This document shows positions 25,624 through 39,300 of a stretch of DNA of 64,000 nt, piece by piece. A program made the translations under genes and the position numbers. Numbering within the stretch: the stretch's first letter is position 1; each line of letters begins with the position of its first letter. Below the pieces are notes generated by a model. The model worked only from the letters and a program-made list of their open reading frames with translations. It ran no database searches and was not told the origin of the DNA. Source of the stretch: Anaeramoeba flamelloides. Its lineage: Eukaryota > Metamonada > Anaeramoebidae. The stretch is from NCBI GenBank assembly GCA_027625915.1, contig JANTQA010000038.1, positions 628,001 to 692,000 of the forward strand, read 5' to 3'.

Positions 25624-26559
25624 AGTTAAAATAGTATTTTTTAAATTCATTTTTAGAATTCTTCAGAAATAGAAAGTAATTGGTTAATAAAAAAAATTTT
25701 CAAACAAGGGTATTTTCATAAAGAATTCCAACTAAACCAAGTAGAGAAGAAGCAATTGCATCGATTTTTAGAGATAATATAAATAAATAAATGATTTTTA
25801 TTTATTTTTTCAAGCTCAATTTTTTCATTTTTTTAAATTCAATTATTTCATAGTTTTGTAAATAAACCATATTCCAAAAATTTGATTGAATTGATCAATA
25901 AATTAAAAACCTAAAAAAAATGAAAAAATAAAAAATATAAATAAAAGAAAAACAAATATTTGAACTTTAAACTAAATAAAAATTAAAACAAATATGAGAG
26001 AGTTCACTTATAATATAGATTGTGTGGATGGTTAAATAATGATATTCTATTTTTTATACTATTTTCCTTGAAAGATGAAATTTTTTAATATGGTATTTGG
26101 AAAAATCGGATTTGAATTGCAACAAAAACCATGCTTATCTAAATTTTAAAAAACATAAATCTTTTTGGTGTAACAATAACTTTTGAAAAAAGAAAATAGT
26201 TTGTTAAAAATACTAGATGAAAAGTCTAAAAATGGATAATGATATATTAATAAAAACAAATTCCAAGATATTTTATTGAATAATACAATTTGTGTTCAAA
26301 AATAAATAAATTTTGATTTTTATTTTTCTGCTTTTTAAAATCTGGAAAGAGATATTAAATGAAAAACCATATTGAAATGTGATTCTAGTTTATATGTTTA
26401 TTGTAAATATGTGGATTTGTGGTAAGGTCTACATGTGAATAATAATTTATGGATTGAAAAAAAAATATGAATTGTAATTTTTAAATGTACTAAAAATATC
26501 AATTAAAAACAAACAAGTGTTTGAGACAAGAACGATCTTTAAAAAATAAACCATGATAA

Positions 26560-27330
26560 AACTACAAAAGTTTCCGAAAAAATACCAAATTGGTGACACT
26601 AAATTTCCAATTTGAATCAATGAGAATTCTCATTTTGAAAATAATTGTGTTGTTTAAGAAGTTTTGTTCCAAGGTTCTTTTTGAGATCTTGAAGATTTTT
26701 TTTTTTTCATTTTTTTTTATTTCTGAAAAATAGTTATTATTTTCTCAAGAATGTTCCAAAATCCTTATTTTTGTGAAATATAGGGGGTTACAATCCAACC
26801 AAAACATGTATTAAAGTGGGTTAAATTGGTTCTATATTTACAGAAAACAATTTGTATTAAAGAGGGGGGGTAGAAGCTTTTGGAAATAAAAATTGAGAAT
26901 CAAGTGCTATTTTTTTTTTGAGAATTTTAAATTTTTTGAAATTGGGGATTCCTTTTAAACTATTTTTTAATACTTAATGTTTGTTATCAATTACTTGTGA
27001 TGGTTTTTTTTTTTTTTTGATAATTGTTAATTTAAAAATGAGAATACTCTGATTCTTTTTTTTTTCAATTTTTTCGTCTTTGAGATCTTTCTTGAAATAT
27101 ATTTTTTTTTTTTTTTGGTTGTATTTTTTCATCTTGAAATCCTCTGAATTTTTATTTTTGAAAGAATAATTTTTCAAATATAGAATTCTTTTCAACTTTT
27201 TTTTGGCATTGAGGATACTTTGAAAATGTTTTTTGATATTCAAATTTTGTCAATCATGTGGATTGTAATTCCACAATATCATATTTGGTGTAAAGCTACC
27301 CTTTGAGTATGGAAGAAATTCAGGGAAATA
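26560..27330 (-). mobile_element. TTAA-flanked MITE, eroded reverse copy 3
   Basis: The stretch resembles the reverse complement of the other copies: the AATTGGTGACACTAAATTTC block, TTTTTGAGATCTTGAAG, GGGGGTTACAATCCAACC and, near 27293-27310, the reversed CCATACTCAAAGGGT element. Precise ends are not found. It lies head-to-head with copy 4. Confidence 0.5.
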
Positions 27331-27446
27331 ATTTGAGCCGAAAGTGAATCCTTTAAGTGGTATCTTGCCATTATTTTCTCTGAAATTCTTTTACTTAATA
27401 GTGACATGTTTATTGACTTAAAACAATGTTAGGTCATGAGATCTTG

Positions 27447-28132
27447 TTCAGGGTCTAGTCATTTACCGTGAAAAGGTACCATACTCAAGGGGTGACCTGA
27501 GACCAAAAAGGGTATTGTAAAATAGGCCTTCTTTTGGTTGACAAAATTCAAATAACAAAAAAAAAAATTCCATAGGATCTCTTTAACAAAAAATTCAACG
27601 AAGAAAAAGAGTTCTCAATTTCAAAAAATCAAAATTTAAAAAAAAAAATTCATCTTTTCTCATTTTCTTTTTCAAAAGAGGTTAAATTTCTTTAATTTAA
27701 AACAAATTGATTTCTTGTATTTCGCAATCAATTTAATTCGATTTAGTCTGATTTGTGGTTATTTTAAACCCCTCTAAATCTGACCAAGTAAGGATTAGGT
27801 AATAGTCTTTCAATAAAAATAACTCATTTGAAAAAAGAAAAAAAAGAAAAAAAAAGTCACCAAGATCTCAATAAGCGCCAAAGAGTGACACTTCAAAACT
27901 GAAATAGTTGTTTTCAGAATTGTAATTGAAGATCATTCTAATTGGAAATTGAGGGTCGCTCTTTGGCGCTTTTTTCTAAAAATGTCCTCATTTTTAGTTG
28001 TTGATTTTTGGAGATCGATCGTACATCATAGGTTGGTTGGTTTTTGATTGGTGTTTGGTGTTCAATAAAATTACTAAAAAGTTTTTTTCCATTTCAGAAT
28101 AAAAAATTTCACCTTAATGACTCTACCCTTAA
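27447..28132 (+). mobile_element. TTAA-flanked MITE, copy 4
   Basis: The left end reads TTCA-GGGTCTAGTCATTTACC (one of the TTAA bases changed). The right end is ACTCTACCC followed by TTAA at 28129-28132. The centre carries a near-perfect inverted pair, AGCGCCAAAGAGTGACAC and GGTCGCTCTTTGGCGCT, that would form a hairpin. About 685 bp, non-coding, closely similar to 43121-43867. Confidence 0.8.
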
Positions 28133-28612
28133 AATTGAATATTTTGGGTTTTTTTAATTTTTTGAAAATTTGATATCTTCGATTAAAAGATTTTCTGAGA
28201 ATCAAAATTCGTAATTTATCTAGAGAGAGTTTGAAATTCTAAATACAATTGGTTAACCTATTTTCCACTTCATTTTACAATCTAATAGAGTTCATGAAAA
28301 TGGTAGAAATATATTTTCAGATCGGGTAGATAGTCTGCAAATAACAAAAAAAAAAATAACTTTGCAAATATTTCCGTGTTTTGTTTAATAATTTCGAAAA
28401 GTTTATCAATCAGGAAGTGTTTTTTCAATTTTCAAAAAAAGTAAAAAACTTGTAATTTTGAATATTTTGACTTTCCTTTATCAATATTCTTATATAAACA
28501 TTTTTTCTATTTACTTATTGGGTTTTATTTTTCAAAAAACAATTAATAAAGTTGGTCCTTAATTGAATAAAATAGAAGAATTTTAAAAAAATTTCCAAAT
28601 TCCAATTTCAAG

Positions 28613-28794
28613 ATTCGGAAGCTTTAGCAAAGAGTATGGTGTGTTTTAAACGAACCATTGAGGATTTAACAAGTGCAAACTTTTCTATTTGTAATTATAA
28701 ATTGGGTTTTTTCCAAAGAAAAGCCTTGAGATGTGTTAGCAAAAGTAAAGTTTGTCTTTCAAAAACTCGTCCAATTATTAACCTTTTTCCTTGA
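28613..28794 (+). pseudogene. Open coding-like stretch, unassigned
   Basis: After a possible acceptor (TTTCAAG) the plus strand is open for 60 codons to a TGA. It begins SEALAKSMVCFKRTIEDLT and later contains FFQRKALRCVSKSKVCLSK. It may be an exon of an unseen or decayed gene upstream of the dikinase gene. No family is recognised and no partner exon was found. Confidence 0.25.
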
Positions 28795-28966
28795 TCTTGT
28801 CTGTAGTTTCCGTGGTAACGTTAAAAACTCAAAAAACTGAGACAGGAGTGAAACTTGAGAAAACTTTACAATTTCAAAAAACACACTAACTGAGACAAAT
28901 AGAAAAAAAGATTCGAAGAATATTTAATTCTTTTTTTTAATTTTCGAATTTGGTAAAGTTTATTCT

Positions 28967-29213
28967 ATGTCTAAGCAAGAAGGAAATGAAGTGGCGGGCG
29001 CATACAAAGGAAGACTTTCAAAGAAACAAGACAACCACATATTATTGTGTTTTTACCCTTAAAATCAATATAAGAGCTTTTTTAAGTTATGGTTTTCACA
29101 TCACCTATACGACAGCCCTCAAGAATTCTTCTGAAATGAAAACAGATCAACAAGTAACTAAAAATTTGGAGAAAAAGAAACTTGAAATTTTCAATGTGAA
29201 TGATTCAGATTAA
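28967..29213 (+). CDS. Doubtful small gene, hypothetical
   Basis: An ATG at 28967 opens a frame (MSKQEGNEVAGAYKGRL...) rich in charged residues and with better codon use than the flanks. It runs into a stop unless a 40-bp intron (29047-29086, GTGTTT...TTTAAG) is removed. That keeps the frame and leads to YGFHITYTTALKNSSEMK and an acidic end (NVNDSD, TAA at 29211-29213), 68 residues in all. A 40-bp intron is much shorter than the others here (63 bp and up), so the model is weak. No function can be assigned. Confidence 0.3.
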
Positions 29214-29450
29214 ACCCCCTTTTCAACCTAAATCTCAATTGACATTGAAAAAAAAGTGTCTTGTTTTTCAATTTTTTGTGTCAAAAAGGAGAAAAAAAAG
29301 CAAGTCAACAAAATTACTCATAAAAATAAATTTTCTATTATTTCAATTGAAAACCACTCAAACCCCCCTTTCTTGGAAACCATAGCTTTTCGATTTTCAA
29401 GCAAATCCTTCCATTTAAGATTTATTTTTTTTTATTTTCTTGAATTTAAA

Positions 29451-32400
29451 ATGCTTTCTCTTTTCCAAAAAACTAACTCTACTGTTGCCAATTTATTGAA
29501 ATCAAATTTACAATCAAGTAAATAACAACAACCCCTTTTTAGTATTTTTTGCTTCTTATGATCTTCTTTACAGAAACTTTTTTTAAATAATTTTTACACT
29601 TTTTTCTCCTTTTTCTGCCAATCTTTCTCACTATTTATAGCCATCCGTGGTCAAAAAAAAAGATGGGTATATTTGTTTCAAGACATTGAAGAAGCAGAAA
29701 ACCTCTACAATGGAGACTGGGACAAAGTTCGATTATTGTTAGGAGGAAAAGGTGCTAACTTGGCAAAGATGTACAAAATTGGGATCACTGTCCCACCAGG
29801 TTACACAATCACCACAGAATGCTGTAATGAATTTTTAAAGCTCGGTGGAAAGTTTCCACAAGGAATGTGGGATCAGTCGAATGAAGCACTCCGTGTTGTC
29901 GAAAAAATGACTGGAAAAAAATTAGGAGATCCAAATTATCCATTATTGGTTGCTTGTCGTTCAGGTGCTTATAAATCAATGCCTGGAATGATGGTAAATC
30001 AATCTTTTTATCTGAAAAATTTTCGATTTTTCTTTATTTCGAAAATGACATTTTTTTTTTTTTTTTTTTTTTTTCTGAATATTTCTTGGACTATTTTTTC
30101 TCATTTTTCTTCTTTAATTATTTTTTCTGTTTTTGTAAATAAAACTTTGACTAATTAAACAAATAGGATACTGTTCTTAACATTGGTCTCAATGATAAAA
30201 CAGCCGAAGGGTTATGTAAAATTTCTGGTGACCCAAGATTTGTATATGATTCATATCGTAGATTAGTTCAAGGATTTGGTGCCATTGTACTTGGCTTGGA
30301 CGACGAAGAGTATGAACACCCACTTGCTCAATATAAAAAAAAATACGGATTCAAATATGATAACGAATTACAAGCAGAAAATTGGATTGAATTAACCAGA
30401 CAATTCCAACAAATTACAAAAAATATTTCAGGTATTGAATTTCCACAAGATCCTATTAAACAATACGAAATGAGTATTAAGGCCGTCTTTAACTCATGGA
30501 ATGTACCACGTGCCATCCAATATCGTAAACAAACGGGTATTCCTGATCATTTAGGTACAGCTGTTAATATTGTAAGTCTTTTTCCTTTCACGATTTTTCA
30601 TTTTTTAAACCTCTCACCCGAAAACAAAAAAAATCTTAAAGAAAAAATAGAATAAACTCAGAATGGAAAAAATTTATTGTGAAATTAATTGAAAATATCT
30701 TATTGTAAAAAAAACACTCAAATTCTTTGACTTGGGTGTAATAATTGTTATACAGACTGTTTTCAATCTGAAATATCTTCACTTTCTTCATTGAAGAATT
30801 AAATAAAAATTTTTAAAAAAAAAAAAAAAAACCCAAATAAAACTCATGTTTATAATCTAATTTACGAAACTAAAATTTTATTCTAATTAAAACCAAAAAA
30901 ATAATAACCAACAAAAACTATTTATAGGTAACAATGGTTTTCGGAAACATGGGAGAAGTAGATAGTGGAACTGGTGTTGCCTTTACCAGAAATCCATCTA
31001 ATGGAAACAAAGAAATCTTTGGAGAATTTTTATTTAACGCACAAGGAGAAGATGTTGTTGCCGGTATCAGAAACACATTACCAATCAGTGCCTTAAATGA
31101 CCAATTACCAGGATGTTACAAACAATTCATCCAAGAATGTACCAAACTTGAGAATTACTATAAAGAAATGCAAGACGTTGAATTTACCATTGAAAAGGGT
31201 AAACTCTACTTTTTACAAACGAGAGACGCCAAAAGAACAGCATTTGCCAGATTCAAAACAATGGTCGACATGGTCGAAGAAGGTTTGATTGACAAGAAAA
31301 CTGCCATCAAAAGAATTTCACCATCCGATGTTGACATGATGCTCCATCCACAATTTGATCCAAATGTCCTCAAGAAGGCCAAGAAGCAAGGAAAATTATT
31401 TGGAAAGGGTGTTGCCGCCTCACCAGGTGCCGCTGTCGGAAGAGTTTACTTTAACGCCGACAAATGTGAAGAAATGTCCAAAGAAGGACCAGTCATCATG
31501 TGCAGACCATTCACCAAGCCAGACGATGTCAACGGTATGTTTGCCTCCAAGGGATTGTTCACCGCCGAAGGTGGCGCCACATCGCATGCCGCTGTTGTTG
31601 CCCGTCAATTCGGAACACCATGTGTTGTCGGAACAGGGTTAGTTATTGACGACGAAGAAGGCGTCGCCACCAATGGTAAGATAACCATCAGGGAAGGAGA
31701 CTGGGTCTCTGTAAATGGTACCACCGGAGAAATCTTCAAGGCCAAAATTGATACCATCGATGTCAAATTAGAAGATCAAAAGGATTTACTCAAGATCCTT
31801 GGATGGTGTGACGAATTCTGTGCCCAAAAAGGAACACGAAACATCAAAAACGGACCAAACAGAGGACTTATGGTCTGGGCTAATGCCGATACCGCTGAAG
31901 ATGCCCTGAGAGCCAGAAAATATGGTGCACAGGGTATTGGACTGTGTAGAACAGAACATCAATTCCTTGGTGACCGCGCCAAATATTTGAGAACCTTTAT
32001 CATGTCCGAAGATAAGGACGACAAGAAAAAGGCCCTCGACAAATTAAGAGAACTCCAAACCAAGGACTTTGAAGAATTGTTCATCGCAATGACCGATTTA
32101 CCAGTCATCATCAGGTTACTCGATCCTCCTCTACATGAATTTTTACCAGATCTCCTCGAATTGACCCGTGAAGTATACGAACTCAGAGGAAAGGGACAAA
32201 AGGACGAAGAAAAGGAATCCCTCTTAAAGCAAGCCGAACAAATGCACGAATCCAACCCAATGCTCGGTCTCCGTGGTGTAAGATTGGTCATCATTAAACG
32301 AGAACTCGTTGAAATGCAAGCCACTGCTATCATCCAAGGCGCCATCAACGCCAAGAAAAGAGGATACAACCCAGACCCAGAAATCATGATCCCATTGGTC

Positions 32401-32898
32401 GGACACATCAACGAATTGAAGGAACTCCAGCCTGAAATTGACGAAATTGCAAAGAAACTGTTGAAAAAGAACAACACCAAGATCGACTACAAAATTGGTA
32501 CCATGATCGAAATCCCAAGAGCCTGCTTAGTCTCCGGTGAACTCACAAAATACGCAGAATTCTTCTCATTCGGTACAAACGATTTAACACAAATGACCTT
32601 CGGATATTCTCGTGACGACGCAGAAGGCGGTTTCTTACTGAAATACGTCGAAGACGGTATCCTCCCTTGTAATCCTTTCCAATCCGTTGACCAAATCGGT
32701 GTAGGCAGATTGATTAAAATGTGTGTAGACGAAGGCCGAGAATCGCAACCTCAAATGGACATCGGTGTCTGCGGTGAACACGGTGGAGACCCTAAATCTA
32801 TCAAATTCTTCTCTGATGCTGGTCTCTCCTATGTTTCTTGCTCATCTCTTAGAGTTCCAGTCGCTCGTTTGTCAGCCTGTCAAGCAATTTTAGATTAA
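29451..32898 (+). CDS. PPDK: Pyruvate, phosphate dikinase
   Basis: Exons are 29451-29517, 29641-29993, 30167-30571 and 30928-32898 (931 residues), with introns of 123, 173 and 356 bp. The enzyme interconverts pyruvate + ATP + phosphate and phosphoenolpyruvate + AMP + pyrophosphate, and replaces or complements pyruvate kinase in many anaerobic protists. The ATP-grasp part shows LLLGGKGANLAKM, VPPGYTITTE and RSGAYKSMPGMMDTVLN. The swivelling phosphohistidine domain has GGATSHAAVVARQFGTP (His near residue 495). The PEP/pyruvate barrel has GLCRTEH, IGTMIEIPRA, FSFGTNDLTQ and the acid/base cysteine in GVCGEHGGDP (near residue 890). Length is normal for the family. The first 23 residues (MLSLFQKTNSTVANLLKS...) precede the usual start, lack acidic residues and could be an organelle signal. 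Exon 4 is clearly richer in G and C, with many C-ending codons, suggesting strong expression. Confidence 0.97.
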
Positions 32899-35800
32899 TT
32901 TAATTATTTTTGATTTTTACTATTGTGTTTCTTTGTTTTGCTTTTTTTTTTTTAATTTTTTTGAATTAATACTTTTAAAAAAAAGAAAAAAAAAAATTTG
33001 ATTTTAAATTTTACAGTAAAATATTATTTTCTTTTCTATATTTCAAAGGTTATTAAAATTATTTATGTTAAATATTAACAATTAACATCAAAATGTCTAA
33101 AAAGTAAAATAATAAAGTATATTTCTTTATCAAAATGTCTTTTTTTTTTTTTTTTTTAATTTTTTTTTTTTTTTATTTAAAAAAAGTGAAAGTAATATAA
33201 CAAATACACTTTTGTAAAAATTTTATATTGTTACATGATCAAATTTTCTAGGAGTATTCTTTATTTTACACAGAAATTCCAAATCCTATTTGATACTAAT
33301 AAATTGAGAAAAATTTAATAAAATTTTTTATTCAATTTCCCATTTTTGTAATTTATAACCTCTAAACTTTTAAAACAACCAAAGAGAAAAAGTTTTTTCA
33401 AGTCAAATCAATTTTAAAAAGCTTCTTCATAAATAAACCCAATAAAATATTTTACTTGAGGCTAGGTATAAAAAATTTCAAAAATAGAAAATGAAGTAAA
33501 AATTTTCATATATTAATTTGAATTTATCAGTATCAATTTTGTGTAATTGAGATAATTAGTATTTTTAATATTTTATCAGATAGACATTATGGTAATTCTG
33601 AGAAAATTAAAAAAATATTGAAATCAATTTTCAAAATAAAATTTTGTCTTGTTTATCAAAACCATAAAAAGTGCTATGATATTTTATCATAAACTGTAAA
33701 ATTTATTCTAGAAGAAAAAAATTATATTTTTTTGAATTTTTAATCGTTAAACATTAACGAGCAAATTCATAAAAATATTAACATTGATGTGGATCTTCAA
33801 GAACCAAAATTGGAAAAATCTCAATTTATAACAATTTAAAGCCAAGGATCTAAACATACTGTCAAGTTTCTATAATTATTTTAATTTCTTTGATTTCTTA
33901 CAAATATATTTTTTCTCTTATGGTACAAATCAAATTTGGATAACTTTAAATACTCTATTTTCACAATTCATATATTCATTTTTTTTTGTCGAAGAATATT
34001 TATTTTCGAAGATGTGGCCAAATTTATATTTTTATATTTTTTTTTTTTTTTGATTTTTTATCTCATATAGATTAAAATTCTTTGCTGTTCAATATTTTTC
34101 TCCAAATTTTGCAATGAATTTTGATTTTATTGATTATTTACTTTTAGTATTTATTATTTAAAAGTCAATATTATAATTTTTATAACTTGATTTAATATTA
34201 AAACTCCGATGAAAATTTTTATTTATTTATTTAATTTTTGAAATTGAAATCGCTATGAAGTATAAAATAAGGAAATGATATTCAGTTTAAAATTGAATAT
34301 TTTGTTTCCAAATTTGAATAAAAATATTTATTGATTAAATAAAAAAAATGAGAATAAATGATTCAAATAATTGAATTACACTCCTGTTTCTGTGTGGTAT
34401 TAATATTTCGCTAAAATAATCAGTAATAATACTGTTTAAAAAATAATAATCAGTCAACATTTGTTCATAAAATGAACCATATTATTTTTTTAATTATTTA
34501 ATTATAATTAATTTATCAATGGTTTCTGTGAGATTTTTTCTTCTTGATCAAGCAAAAATTAATCTTATGAATTTTTTAAAAAGTTTTCATACTTTTAAAT
34601 TTATTAAGCAACTGTCAAGAAAACTTGATATAATGAAATACATTTATTTTTTTATTTTTTTTTATACTTTTTAATTTTTCCAAATACACCTTTTTAATTT
34701 GTTTGAGTCCATCCTATTTTTAGTTTTTTAGGTGTTTGTAGAAGGTAAAATGAAATAAAAAACATTTAAGAATTTGTATATTTATCCATGACTAACTTTT
34801 CCAACAATTTTCATGATTAAATCAAAAATAAACTTAACTTATTCTGGTTAGATTAGAAGCAAACTGAGCATATTCTTGGCGTTTTGTAATCAAATGAATT
34901 GAACTGAAGTGGCATCGATCAAAATGTGCTACACTTCTTTGGATGGGTTAATGTTGTTAAATATTTCTCTCATTTTTGGGAAACTTGTATAAATAATTCA
35001 ATAAAAGAAAACATAATAAAAAACAATAAAATAAAAAAAAAAATTAAGCCCATAAAAATTAAATATTGAAAAACAATTCTTTAAACTAAAAAATTCTGTA
35101 TTTAAAGGTACATTATTGATAAAAAACTAATTGAAAACTGAATAAAGTAGATATATTTTATTTGATCATTAGTTGTCAAATATTTATAATTCTTTATTAC
35201 TAAAATTATTATAACATATTAAAAATACAATGTAACAACTACTAACCCATTCAGCCAATAGGATGTATAAAATTTTTTTCATTGAAGTTTTTACTTTTTT
35301 CTATTATTTTTTTACTTTGTTTTATTTTTTGTTTTGTTTTCTTTTTTTCTTGTCAAGAAACAAAAAAAAAATTTTCTTATCATTTTTTAAAGAAAAGATA
35401 TCCTATGAGTTATAATCTTACCTGCATCTTATCTCTGATAACAAAATCTAAATAAAATTATCTTTTCAGATAAATAGGGGACAATTTTATTTAATCATCT
35501 CTCCTTAATAATATAAAAATATATTCACCTTTTTTCAAAGATTTTTATTTTTCCACCTAAAAATAAATCAATTTGAAATTCTTTTTACCACATTTTCAAT
35601 ATTTTTTCAAAAAAATAGTTAAAGAAAATTAATATTTTCTCTTTAAATTTATTTTTGGTTGAAAAATAAGTTTTTGATCATCCTAAAAAACTAATTATTT
35701 AATATAATTAAAATTTATCTTTGATCATTTGTTTTAATTAAAATATTACATTAATAATAAAAAAAAATAACCAATTTTTTAGTTAATTATATATGCAAGA

Positions 35801-36314
35801 AAAATTAAGATTTTAACTTTTAAACTTTTTAAAAAAGAAAAAATAGAACTCAACTTTTTCACCAAATAATAATAATAATAATGTAAAAAAGATACAGATT
35901 TAAAAATGATCGCGTAATACTCATAAACATATTATTCTTATTTATTTTGCCTTACTAGCAGTAATAGTTATATTTGTTCTAAGAAAAAAAATAAATTTCA
36001 AATTATCATTACAAAATTTAGTTTTTTTTTAGAGTTTTAGCCGTTTTGAAAAACTGTAAAACAAATTTAAACTCTTTCAAGATTTTATATTTGTAATAAA
36101 CACCTTTTGAAACACACACACACAAAAAAAAAACATTTTCAAAAATAATGTGAATAAACAAAGGTTTTTTTTTTTTTTAATAATATAAAATAAAAATAAT
36201 TAATCTTAATTATTAAACAAATCTTTATGTTTAAAATATGAATTGGTTCAGATTGTCTGTCTAAAACGAGGGCTAACCATATACACAAATAATCTCTAGG
36301 AATTTGAAAATCCG
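32899..36314. other. Convergent spacer, no gene seen
   Basis: This 3.4 kb lies between the 3' ends of the dikinase gene and the PTB-type gene. It is extremely AT-rich. A block at about 33330-33540 resembles 3990-4250 and shorter pieces at 14.6, 15.5 and 45.7 kb. A short stretch near 34840-34960 has more G and C but no convincing frame. A CA run lies near 36113. Confidence 0.45.
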
Positions 36315-39300
36315 TTACTTATTCTTGGGATGAGTAGAAAGGATTTTTTGCTTTTCAGAAAAGGAAATATATAATTGGCGATTACCAATTGTAAAATTGT
36401 GAAGCGATATCAGGGTATTAATCGCACTTTCTTTACTTGCCATTTCGATTAAGGCCTTTTTTTGATTATTTTTTAAAAAAGAATAATAGTTTATAACTTG
36501 GCCATATTGCCTCCAAAAAGAAATCAAATTATTCTCTGTGAATTTCACTTCCCGTTGGTAATAACTGTCAGTAAAAAATTCTGGGATATTTGAAACAAAC
36601 AAAACTGGAGATGGGATGATAATTCTTTTTTTCGAATTATCAAAAGAAATCGGAAATCTATGCAGATTTGTATTTCGGAAATCCATGGTTAGCGGCGCAT
36701 TTTGATTTTGATTTTGGTTTGTATTTGGATTGGTGTTAGTGTTGGCATTATTATTGTTTCGTCGTATTTCAATTTCAGGAATATGCGAATAAGCTATTCG
36801 CATTTTTCTTCCAAATACTATTTCATTTTCTAAATTTTTTTTTGCCAAACCTGAATAAATAATTGAGCTCATTTGAATTAATGCTGATCCTCTTCGTTTA
36901 TATAAGATTTTAATCTTTTCAACCCTACCATAGCAACTAAATAGTGTAAATAGTGATTTGCAATTTGTAAAATTATCGGTTAAATTGGTAACCAATAGAA
37001 TTTTTGATTTTTGTACATTTGTTTTGCTTATTTGATTTGTGGATAATGTTTTGATTTCTGGTTTTTTTACATCATTATTTTGTGGTTGTTTGGTTTGTTT
37101 TTGAACTTTGATGTTAAATCTTGTTGAAGATTCCTTGCTTGTTGGTTTTGGCTTGTGTTCAGATTTTTTAAATGGTTCTTTGTCTTTTTTTATTTGTAGT
37201 AATTGTGTTTGTAATTGTTGAATTTGTTCTTGTTGTTCTTTTAATGCTTGAAGAAATTCATTTGGTAAAACCGATTTACTTTCCACTTTTTCTTTTTCCT
37301 TTTCTTTATCTTTTTCCTTTTCCTTTTCTTTTTCCTTTTCTTTTTCCTTTTCTTTATCTTTTTCAAATTCATATTCTTTTGGTAAACTTTTTTTCTTTTT
37401 TTTTAATGATTCTTTATTGTTTTTCTCTATTTTATTATTATCTAAATTAATAGTCATTGAATTTGAATTTAACTCATTCAGAGAAGTTTGCCTTTTTCTT
37501 GAAAAATGGTAATTATACGAAGACGAAGAATTTTGGAAATTTAGATCTGGTAAACAGCAAGAATTGATTGTAATTGTGCAATTTTCATTAAATCCATGAT
37601 TTAAATATAAATTTTTGGCTACCTTTTGTGCTCGTTCAATCGTTGAAAATTGAATTAAAGCCTGAAGATTATTAGACTATTAGCGAAAATGGGTAAGTTA
37701 GAGAGAAAGAAGAAAAAAGGCACATTAATAAAAGATTATAAAAGGGAATAACAAAAATTATAAGTAAAATTAAAAATATTAAATATTGAGTACTTCGTTA
37801 AAAAGAATTAATATTTCTTCAGGTACAGAATATTGTGATATGTTCTCATGAATTGTTTTTAAAGTTGGTTGTTCGAGAAGATTGCTAACTTTTAATATTA
37901 TCACCTTACTATTAGGAAGTTTCATATCTTGGTTTTTGGAATTAATATTTTGATGCTTCGAAAATTGAAAATTTATTTTTTTAAATCTATTAATTTTTTT
38001 TAAGATATTTTAAAAAAAAATACAAAAAATTAAAAGAGAATGAATAAATTATTGAATTTGTTTTGTATGTTTTTGAATATTCAAAAAAAAAAAAATTAGT
38101 GTTTAATTAAAAGATAAAAAAAATAAAATATCTTCCAGTCAAACTTGTGTTAGTGTAATGGTGAAATTATATATATTTTAATAACTTTTCTTTTTATTTC
38201 CCAAAGTAAAAGAAACGTTGTTATATTTTCGAAAATTTAAAAAAAATGGAGTAAAATATTTGATTTTATTCCATTCTTTTGTATTATGGAAAAGCGTAGT
38301 TACGTTTTACAGATAAAATAGGAAACCTTAAGAAACACGCCGTTAATTTATTAAAATTTTCTGTCAATTTCAGAAATAAAAAGAAAATTCAAGAAATTTT
38401 CTTATTTCTAAAAGTAATCAAAACAACATTAGCTTTTCCAGAATTTAAAAGAATGGAGAAAAAACATAGATTTTACTCCAATTCTTTTAAATACTAAAAA
38501 AGCTATGCGCTGGAGGGCACTTGGTAGTATGCCACAGTACAACTGTTTATTTATATTATTATTATACCTAACAAATTTTAAATATTCCTTGAGTTTTCGC
38601 TTCCAGAAATATTTATTATCAAATTTTCTCGAAAATAATTTAGATTTACATCTAATAATTTGAAGTTATCTATTTCCCAATTAATATTTTCATTTTCTTT
38701 TTTTGGGAAATTTTAAATTTTTCTGATATATGTTTAAAAGCCAGGAATTGCTAAAATTTTTTTGAGTTTAAATCTTCTTTTATAGATTGAAATTCTGAAT
38801 TGGTCTATTTTTGCTTCAGTTATATAGATTATTCTTGGTGAAGGTGAATTAATTTTTAAAAATTTGGTGACTTTTTTTTATTTATCGTAACATCTATTGA
38901 GGTGAAATCATTTTTGAGTTAGATTAAATATAACTAAGTACATAAAAATAATTGACTCAATGCATATTGATTTAAATATTTGTAATTTTACCCCATTAGC
39001 TAATTTTTGTTGGTTAAAAATTATTTTGATTTTTTTAAAATTATCTTTTATCTATTTGAACTTATTTTGGTAAATGTTTTTCTTTTTTCAAGACAAATTT
39101 CCAAATATTTTATTTCGGGTAATTGATTTGATTTTTATGTTTTTCTCAATATTTGAGTTCATTCCAAATTCTTGGATAATTTTATAGATTAGAATTAATT
39201 TTTTGTCAATTTCTGGAATAGTTTGCCTTCCATAATTAAAATTAAGTCATCTGCAAAAATTTTGAACATGATGAACTCAATAATCTTCTATTTTTGTATT

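Larger units (their letters stand above)
25070..28966. other. Spacer with three transposon-derived repeats
   Basis: The spacer contains the GTTGTGG MITE (25202-25623), a reversed, eroded TTAA-MITE copy (about 26560-27330) and a forward TTAA-MITE copy (27447-28132). An open frame at 28613-28794 is listed separately. Other stretches are A/T runs without coding signal. Confidence 0.5.
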
